A DNA stretch of 64,000 nt. Source: Paenibacillus cellulosilyticus. GTDB lineage: Bacteria; Bacillota; Bacilli; Paenibacillales; Paenibacillaceae. The stretch is from positions 1-64,000 of the forward strand of contig NZ_QGTQ01000006.1 in the NCBI RefSeq assembly GCF_003182255.1. The letters are read 5' to 3'. Positions 32,689-40,100 of this stretch are shown piece after piece. The position numbers were made by a program, and so were the translations under genes. The notes beneath the pieces were generated by a model. The model made no database searches. It was not told where the DNA came from and saw only the letters and a program-made list of their open reading frames with translations. Position 1 is the stretch's first letter. Each line of letters opens with the position of its first letter.

Positions 32689-33420
32689 CTAACGCTCGAT
32701 AAGTCCGTATTTCCGCTTGATTCGATCCAGCTTCTCCAGCATTGGCCTTGCAAGAATGAATAAGAAGCATACGGTTGCGATCGCATGGACCAAATCGAAC
32801 CAGAAGCCCGAAATGTAAATAGCGATAATCGATTCCTTCGTGTAAGAATTGGAACCGAACAACGATAGAGAGCTGAAATTCATAATACCGCCGTAGATGA
32901 CGATAGCGGACAATCCCCCGAAGATGCACAACGACAGCTTGGAGCGCCGCAGCCATTTTATTCTAAACAAGATTCCTGCTAAGAAACCAACAATACCGAA
33001 GCTGAACATTTGCCAAGGGGTCCATGGCCCTTGTCCGAAGAAGAAATTGGAGACGAATCCTGTAACCGCACCGACCAAAAATCCAGCCTCTGCTCCGAGA
33101 CTTACACCTGTAATGATGACGATAGCTAGAACGGGCTTAAACTGCGGCAGCATGAAGAAGGCAGAACGTCCAGCCACCGCAATGGCGGCTAATACAGCGA
33201 TCACGATTAACTCTCTCGCCTGCGGTTTGCGACTCTCGAACACCATCGCGAACGGAATGAGCGTGTACAGGATGATGAGCAGGCTGATAAAGTAATATTT
33301 CCGGTCATCCATGACGACGATTCCCATTACGATGGTCGCCGGAATGACGACAAGGATGAGCAATGAAGCAAGCAAAGTGCGACGGTTCATCCATCCCCTG
33401 TTCATCGGCTGTTGAGACAT
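32689..33420 (-). CDS. ECF transporter S component, predicted cobalamin-specific
   Basis: About 243 residues with six membrane helices. Typical S-component sequence is present: IAVLAAIAVAGRSAFFMLPQ, FKPVLAIVIITGVSLGAEAG, FGQGPWTPWQMFSFGIVGFLAG. It is the substrate-binding subunit of an energy-coupling-factor importer and would toppling-deliver vitamin B12 or a corrinoid, judged from the upstream cobalamin riboswitch and DUF4430 proteins (inference; CbrT of lactobacilli is the known precedent). ATG 33420 has GGAGAG 12 bases upstream, inside the end of the ATPase gene; a start 13 codons earlier is possible. It is the last gene of the transcript. Confidence 0.85.
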   Translation of the reverse strand: MSQQPMNRGWMNRRTLLASLLILVVIPATIVMGIVVMDDRKYYFISLLIILYTLIPFAMVFESRKPQARELIVIAVLAAIAVAGRSAFFMLPQFKPVLAIVIITGVSLGAEAGFLVGAVTGFVSNFFFGQGPWTPWQMFSFGIVGFLAGILFRIKWLRRSKLSLCIFGGLSAIVIYGGIMNFSSLSLFGSNSYTKESIIAIYISGFWFDLVHAIATVCFLFILARPMLEKLDRIKRKYGLIER

Positions 33421-35090
33421 CTTGTAATCACACTCTCCGTCGTTACGGCATCGCGCCATAAATGTCGTGCCATTCGATTAGCAGCTGTCGTATAGAAATG
33501 GTTACCTGCGAAGAACGTATTCGTCTCATTGCTGGCAATCATGCTGCCATCGAAGAACATCGAGCATACCTCCCCATATTTCGCACAAAACTCAATGTCA
33601 TGAGAAACCATAATGATCGTAACGCCATCCGAACGCAGCTTATGTAGAAACGCTCCGAGCTTCTCCTTGAAGAACGCATCCAGTCCCTTAGTAGGCTCAT
33701 CCAGCAGAAGAATCGTCGGGTTCAACAAAAGGACTTTGGCTAGCGCCGCTCGCTGCTGTTCCCCTCCGCTAAGATCATACGGATGCATCGCTAATAGGGA
33801 CTCCAGCTCAGCGAACGCTACGACTTGATCGACCTTCGCCTTCTTCTCCTCTGAAGACAGCTTCACATCCGACAGCACCTCGTACAGGTCGAGCTCCACC
33901 GTCTTCTTGACGAATAAGGACTGTGGGTTTTGCGGCAGTACGCCTAGACGATTATGGAATAAGTCGCGTACCTTCATAGCGCTTGGCTGCTGCCCTTCTA
34001 CAAGCACCTTGCCGCGATTAGGTTTTAGAATGCCGCTAAGAAGCGATAAAGTCGTGGACTTCCCCGTACCATTCCCACCGACGATGCAGTAGAATTGTCC
34101 TCTCCTAACTTCAAACGACAAGTCCTTGATGATGTCAGCCCCATGCTTCTCGTACTTGCACCATACGTCTTTGAATTGAACGACGACTGGGTTAGGATTT
34201 GCAGTCTTGCCGGTAGAGACGATCTGCTCCATAGGTTCGGCTGCTTCCTGCAGCATGTTATCCTGCAACCACTGTCTGCCTTCCTTTATCGTTAGAGGAC
34301 GCTGGCTGTCCATTGTTCCTTGCCTTGTCACAGCTGCGTGTATTCGCATGGGTGCTGGCATTGAAGCAAACATAGGATGTCCAGCTGCGCGCAAAGCTTC
34401 GCCGGCTGCACGCGGAGTATGATCGGCGATGATGGCGCCTCTGTCCATAACGATCAGTCGGTCGGAGATCGGCAGCACTTCCTCCAGCCGGTGCTCGCAC
34501 ATGATGACGGTCGTGCCGAGCTCCCGATTGATCCGCTGCACCGTATCAAGGAATTCCATCGCTGCAATCGGATCCAATTGGGATGTGGGCTCATCCAAGA
34601 TCAATACAGACGGATGCATGGCCATTATGGATGCAAGGTTGAGCAGCTGCTTCTGACCGCCAGAGAGCTCGGCTACGTTGCGATGGAACCAGGTCTGAAT
34701 GCCGAAGAAGCTGGCCATCTCCGCAACTCGCAGCCTCATCGTTTGTTGATCAAGTCCAAGACTCTCTAGCCCGAATGCAAGCTCATGCCACACTTTATCG
34801 GTCACGATCTGATTGTCGGGATTTTGGAGGACGAAGCCGATATCGGCGGCCTGGGTTCGAAGATCGGCAGCGTTAAGCGGTTGTCCCTTATAGAGAATCG
34901 CTCCACTCCGTTCACCGTGTGGCGTAAGCACCGACTTGAGATGCCGCAGCAGCGTACTTTTTCCACAGCCAGACCGGCCAACAACTGTAACGAATTCCCC
35001 GCTATTGATCGACAAATTCAAGGTGTCGAGTGCCTTCTTCTCCTGCTCGGGAAAAGCAAAGCTTAAGTCTTTGATATGATAAATTTCCAT
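33402..35090 (-). CDS. Fused ECF transporter ATPase (A-A' in one chain)
   Basis: 562 residues holding two complete ABC ATPase domains. Domain 1: Walker A GRSGCGKST (38-46), signature LSGGQKQ, Walker B LILDEPTS. Domain 2: Walker A GGNGTGKST, signature LSGGEQQR, Walker B LLLDEPTK. Most ECF systems use separate EcfA and EcfA'; here they are joined by a linker of about 60 residues (TRQGTMDSQRPLTIKEGRQW region). ATG 35090 follows GGAGG by seven bases; the open frame continues upstream through the T-component gene but is out of context. It overlaps the T gene by 28 bases and the S gene by 19. Confidence 0.92.
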   Translation of the reverse strand: MEIYHIKDLSFAFPEQEKKALDTLNLSINSGEFVTVVGRSGCGKSTLLRHLKSVLTPHGERSGAILYKGQPLNAADLRTQAADIGFVLQNPDNQIVTDKVWHELAFGLESLGLDQQTMRLRVAEMASFFGIQTWFHRNVAELSGGQKQLLNLASIMAMHPSVLILDEPTSQLDPIAAMEFLDTVQRINRELGTTVIMCEHRLEEVLPISDRLIVMDRGAIIADHTPRAAGEALRAAGHPMFASMPAPMRIHAAVTRQGTMDSQRPLTIKEGRQWLQDNMLQEAAEPMEQIVSTGKTANPNPVVVQFKDVWCKYEKHGADIIKDLSFEVRRGQFYCIVGGNGTGKSTTLSLLSGILKPNRGKVLVEGQQPSAMKVRDLFHNRLGVLPQNPQSLFVKKTVELDLYEVLSDVKLSSEEKKAKVDQVVAFAELESLLAMHPYDLSGGEQQRAALAKVLLLNPTILLLDEPTKGLDAFFKEKLGAFLHKLRSDGVTIIMVSHDIEFCAKYGEVCSMFFDGSMIASNETNTFFAGNHFYTTAANRMARHLWRDAVTTESVITRCLNSR

Positions 35091-35956
35091 TTGAGTTCCT
35101 CCACGAGCGATATAATAGCGGGCAGCATACATAGGAGGCCGTAAGCCGTATATACTACTGCGCTTAACCAGGACTGATCCTTCATATGGATGGAAGGGAA
35201 GTAACGAATCGTATTTTCTCCGGCCGAGGCTCCAATGAGAACCGCAGCGATAAGTATCGCCAGCGTTATGAGCATCGTTTGGTCTCTTCGATCCAGCCGA
35301 TAAAGCGAGAAGCTCGTGCGACCTGGCAGGCCGTACCCCCTTGCCTTCATTGAGTCTGCGGTCTCGATCGCATTTTCCATCGCCCATGTTGTCATAATGG
35401 ACAGGATACGTATACCATGGCGTGCTCGATGAACGACATTGCCCTGCGTCACATCTCTGCCGATACTGCGCTGCGCGACAGAGATAACTCGAATCTGCTG
35501 CTTGAATCGCGGCACGAATCGAAGCACCATGGAGAAAATGAGCGACAACGCAGGAATGATGCGTCCGAACAAGTAGATGAATTTGTCCGATGTCATCACT
35601 TTGTTGTAGCAGGAGAACCAGACCATCACCGTTATGAGCATGCATGATGATGCGATTCCGTATAGGATAGATTCCAGAGTCACTGGGTTGCCGTCCTTCA
35701 TGTAGAACAGAATCGTTACGCCAGCATGATTGAACAGAGGGTTAGCAGCTGCCAGGATAATGAGCATCGGCAGCATATAGAGCACATTGAACCGTATTGC
35801 CTTGATTCCGTTCAGTACAATGGAATACGTAACAGCGCTGATCAGTGCGATCCCTTGGAATACCGGATGCATGAAGATCATACTGAAAGCTAAGACAACG
35901 ACGAAATAACCGAAGTTAACGATCGGATGATAGGCAGCGAATGAATCCCGTCTCAT
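35063..35956 (-). CDS. ECF transporter T component (EcfT/CbiQ family)
   Basis: 297 residues with five to six membrane helices and the cytoplasmic coupling helices. The conserved A-R-G motif appears as SMKARGYGLPG and a second arginine element as RARHGIRIL. The T component transmits ATPase motion to the S component. The start ATG overlaps the stop of the anchored DUF4430 gene (ATGA). All components lie in one operon, so this is probably a dedicated (group I-like) rather than shared ECF module. Confidence 0.92.
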   Translation of the reverse strand: MRRDSFAAYHPIVNFGYFVVVLAFSMIFMHPVFQGIALISAVTYSIVLNGIKAIRFNVLYMLPMLIILAAANPLFNHAGVTILFYMKDGNPVTLESILYGIASSCMLITVMVWFSCYNKVMTSDKFIYLFGRIIPALSLIFSMVLRFVPRFKQQIRVISVAQRSIGRDVTQGNVVHRARHGIRILSIMTTWAMENAIETADSMKARGYGLPGRTSFSLYRLDRRDQTMLITLAILIAAVLIGASAGENTIRYFPSIHMKDQSWLSAVVYTAYGLLCMLPAIISLVEELKWKFIISKT

Positions 35957-37020
35957 TCGTCTCCCCCCGCGCTCGACTGACCGCCGCCGATGTCGCGGCC
36001 AAGATCACACGTATACAGCCACTCAATAACGTCGCCATCTTTCAACTGATAACGGCTTGCGCCATAGTTCGGGAACCATTCATTCACTCGGTACATCCAT
36101 CCGCTAAGCTCGCCGCAGTCGAACTCATAAATATTGTTAATGCCCTCAATATAGTTGCTGTTATAGAGAGGCGTCATCTCGAATTCCATATGAATCTTAT
36201 GCTTCTTCATCTCGCGATGCAGCACGTCGAACACGCTCTCCCCTTCGTAGAACGTTACCTGCGTCGCGGGGAATATCACCCCGTCATCAGGCAGAACCTC
36301 AAGCTTATCTTTATTGAATTGATCCAAATGATCGAGAATCGTCTTGCACATGACGGATAACGTTACGGTATACGATTTCTTCTTGTCTACGTCCGCGTTC
36401 TGCGGCTCGACTGGTTCTGGCTTGCCTGCTGGCACAGGCTCCGTTTGATACTTGTCCTTGTCTGTATCCTTATTCTCTGTACTGCTGTTACTTGCTTGAC
36501 TGTCCGTTCCCTTGTCTGTTGTCGCAGCCTGACTGGACGTGCTCGACTTATCCTTATCGGAACTATTCGCAGCCGTACTTGTTCCTTGAGCGCTGGCGCT
36601 CTGTGGTTTGCTCGTCGCCGGCGTCTTCGTTCCGGCGGTCTGTTGAACGGTTTCACCTTTCGTTTCTTGCGTTGCAGCAGCCTTGTCTGTACCCTTCTCT
36701 ACAGCTGCATCTGGGCTCGTATCTGTCTTCTCTTCTGAACCATCTTGTGCAGTGACACCTTCAGATGATGAATCCGCCACACCTGATGAGCTCAAGTTGT
36801 CCGATTGAGCTGTCTCCTGCTCCGTGTCATCTGATAAGACACTATCGTCAGACACTTCTGGTGATATCGCTGCTGTTGTATCGGTAATCGTTTGGCCTGT
36901 GGTCGTTCCTGTCGTCTTATTGCTGCTTGATTGCGATCCGTTCCCACCATAGAAGTAAGCGACAGCTAATACTACAATAATGACGACGAAAGAAAGCCAT
37001 TTTGTCGCAGACCGTTTCAT
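35953..37020 (-). CDS. Membrane-anchored DUF4430 (transcobalamin-like C-terminal) protein
   Basis: 355 residues. An N-terminal uncleaved helix (about 8-24) is followed by an unusually long Ser/Thr/Asp/Lys-rich linker (about 28-210). A DUF4430 domain occupies 220-345, with GESVFDVLHREMKKHKI and SGWMYRVNEWFPNYGASRYQ followed by a DGDVIEWLYTCDLG strand. In transcobalamin and intrinsic factor the equivalent beta-domain covers the corrin ring. The linker would reach through the cell wall, so the domain could receive corrinoid from the S-layer protein and hand it to the importer (inference). GGGGGTG precedes the ATG. It overlaps the T gene by four bases. Confidence 0.85.
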   Translation of the reverse strand: MKRSATKWLSFVVIIVVLAVAYFYGGNGSQSSSNKTTGTTTGQTITDTTAAISPEVSDDSVLSDDTEQETAQSDNLSSSGVADSSSEGVTAQDGSEEKTDTSPDAAVEKGTDKAAATQETKGETVQQTAGTKTPATSKPQSASAQGTSTAANSSDKDKSSTSSQAATTDKGTDSQASNSSTENKDTDKDKYQTEPVPAGKPEPVEPQNADVDKKKSYTVTLSVMCKTILDHLDQFNKDKLEVLPDDGVIFPATQVTFYEGESVFDVLHREMKKHKIHMEFEMTPLYNSNYIEGINNIYEFDCGELSGWMYRVNEWFPNYGASRYQLKDGDVIEWLYTCDLGRDIGGGQSSAGGDE

Positions 37021-37044
37021 ATGTGTTGTACACCCCCAAATAAC

Positions 37045-37075
37045 GAGGCAAGGGCATAAGATATGCCCTTGCCTC
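37045..37075. other. Perfect 14-bp hairpin between the S-layer gene and the importer genes
   Basis: GAGGCAAGGGCATA-(3 bases)-TATGCCCTTGCCTC sits in the 99-base gap between the giant gene and the anchored DUF4430 gene. No T-run follows on the minus strand (CGTTATTTGG), so it is not a standard terminator. It may stabilise the upstream mRNA end or limit read-through, making the surface protein more abundant than the importer. Confidence 0.85.
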
Positions 37076-37119
37076 CTTCCATCTTTAATGCTTATTCAAA
37101 TACGCCTTGCCGCGCAGTC

Positions 37120-40100
37120 TTACTTCACATCTGTCATGTCATACAGAGCTGTCTTTCCACTGAGCAAACGATCATAAGCAACGAGCGCGTACATCCCTTG
37201 ATCTGCAGCCATCGGATCTGCAACGCCTGGCTCTGCGCCGCCGTTATCATTGCCGCCAGCCTTAACGTGATAGAAGCCGCCATCCGTAGTTGCAAAGCTC
37301 AGAAGAGCATCGATGGCCGAATGACCATTTTTCACAAAACGTGCATCTGTATGGGGGTTGATTCCTAGACTCGTCAATGCAACGATCACCTGCGAGACGC
37401 TCTCCGCATTGTTCGCGTTGTTGCTCTCGAAGCCGCCATCTGCTTGCTGCTCTGCAGACAGCCATGTCAGCGCAGCATCAACCGCCGCCTTCACATCTTT
37501 GTTCTTCGTGTAGTAAGGCGCCAAAGCTTGAATGGCCATACCCGTAACGTCAACGTCAGCAGCCGCAGCACTCTCGCCAAGCGCCCAGCCTCCGCCATTG
37601 ATTTGACGCTTCAGGATGAAGTTGATCAGATCTTCTCGCGTCGTCTGTGCAGATACACCTGCCACGACAGGGATCTCGTACTGGTTGCTATCCAGCGCGA
37701 TGAGTGCAAAGATGGGTCCGTTAATGCCCTGTTTGATCAGCGTATCGAAGTCCGCCAGCTTCTCAAGCAGGTTGTAACCTGCTACGTCGTCCACGTTGCG
37801 GCCCAGAGCAGACAGCGCCAGAATGACGCGGTCATACTCCGTATATTTCACACTGTGGAGGTTGCCTTCCTTCTCCGTCAGTGTTTTCTCTAGGTTAGCG
37901 TAGTACGTGTTGTAAAAGGACGCGGGCACTGTCTCGCCCGAGCGTGCCAATCCAAGCACCGTCCATTCGCCGCCCAATGTCGATACGGTTGGGCTCGCAA
38001 CCGTCTTAAGCAAATACTGGGCCGTTAATGCGATTTGCGTCTCAACGGCTTGTTGGTGCTTATCTACAGCCGGTACCTCTTGCTCCGTACCGTTGTTCGA
38101 ATTATAGTCATACGAACGCATCGCTACGACAAATGCCATTTCGCGCGTTACGGTAGCTGCAGGGTCGAAGCTGCTGCCTACTCCATTCATCAGTTTCAAT
38201 GCTAGGCTCGCTTTAACAGCGGATTGGGCCCAGGATGAAACTTTATTAATATCATTAATGCTAGATACAGCTGAAGCGTATGCTTCTTCATCGATGCCAA
38301 GCGCACGAACGATCATAACGGCCATTTGTTCCCGAGTAACGGTATCATTCGGTTTGAATTCACCGTTGTAGCCTGTAATGAAGCCTGCTTTGTAAGCCGC
38401 TTCAACATATGGGCTGTACCATGCTGTCGATTGAACATCCTTGAAGGAGGACGTCGTTGTCTGCTTCACATCCAGGCTCAGTACAGCGGCCATCAGTTTC
38501 GTGAACTCTGCTCTTGTGACCGATCCTTTCGGATTCAACTTACCGTTGCTGCCTTGTACGAAGCCTTGCTCCGTTGCATCCTTGATGGATTGCTCAGCCC
38601 ACGACGAGATTTGCTTCGCGTCTGTGTACAGCGCGTTCAGATCTACGCCTGTTGATGCTGTGTTCGTCGTATACGTTACGAACGAAGTGAAGTGATTCGT
38701 CTTAATAATTAGATCGTCGCCAACCAGGTAGGCGTAAGTAATAAGCGCTTGGCCTGCTGTTGCTTTCTTGCCTGCCTCATCCGAAGCGAACAGCTGGATT
38801 GGCGTGAACGATTGATTTTGAATAAAACCAGCCAATTGCCCCTTCGCGCCTTTGATCGTAAGCGTCAGCGTTTGATCGAACTTGTATGAAGAGTCCGCTG
38901 CACCCATGAGGAACGCGTGCACGATACTTTCTACCGTAGTGTCTTGACCACTGATCAGCGCAAGCAGATCCGGGTTAGTAGTATCGATGTCGGTGAACAG
39001 CTCCATCGTTGACTTACCCGAGAGAAGCTTCGTTCCTTGCTCAATCGAAAGCGACACATTGCCTTTGTTCGTCGTCAGTTGAGGAAGTCCATCCGTTGCA
39101 TCTTCCGTATTCAGTACAACCTTATGCTGAACATCCGGAATATTCAGTGTGATCTGCTGAGAAGCTTGTTCCTTAGTCGGCTTCAGCTCGTAATCCTTCT
39201 GAATATCCTTCGGAACGTCGATAACCGTAGCATTGCTTGATTGCTCCGTGCTTCCTGTACCAGTGCTTGAACCAGCACCTGTGCCTGATCCACTACCTGA
39301 GCCTGAGCTTGAGTCGCAGCCACCATCTGGCACCGAAGCACCGAGGTCGCAGCCCAGATCCTTGGTATAACGCCAAGCGACTACATCATTCGCTTTAAGC
39401 GTATAGCTGCCCGCACTATAGTTCGGGAAGACACCATTAACCGAATACATCCAACCGCTATCTGGTCCACGGTCGAACTCGCTCAGTCCGTCAATACCTT
39501 GCACATACAGCGTTGCACCCGATCCGGTCGAACGGACTTTGCCTGACAGCTCACGTGCCAGCACCGTATATGCCGTATCACCGGATTGAAGCTCTACCCG
39601 CTTCGCAGCAAGAATCGTACCCTTCTCACTGTCGCCAGTGACCGAGAGAGTCACATAGCTTGTTGTCGATCCCCCGTTACCCGAGTTCGATGCGGCGCCA
39701 ACTACAAGCGACTTCGTTGAGCGTACAACAGTCGGTGCATCATCTTGCATATAACCGGTCACTTCAATGGAGTAAGTGCCTGCTTGCGCAATGCCACTGC
39801 TGAACGTTGCAATTCCGTTCGCATTCGTCGTTGCAGTCGCGCTGCCAATCTTGACTTGTACGCCTGCCGCAACGGAAGAAACATTATCACTCGACGTTCC
39901 GTTCCATACGGAGGTGATTTGCTTCACTGCAACAGTGAAGGACTCCCCTGCCTTCGGTGCAGATGGTGTCACTTGAATGGAATCAACCATCTGCGTATTG
40001 GATCCGGCATAATAAACAAGAAGCTTGTCTGAATCATTCACTTCATAATCCGCCATGCCAACAGCCGGGAAGGTCCATTCGCCATCACGATAAACGTTGA

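Noticed and set aside
35091-35645. 180-residue N-terminal extension of the fused ECF ATPase
   Set aside because: It is an out-of-frame reading of the T-component gene with no domain content; GGAGG marks the start at 35090.
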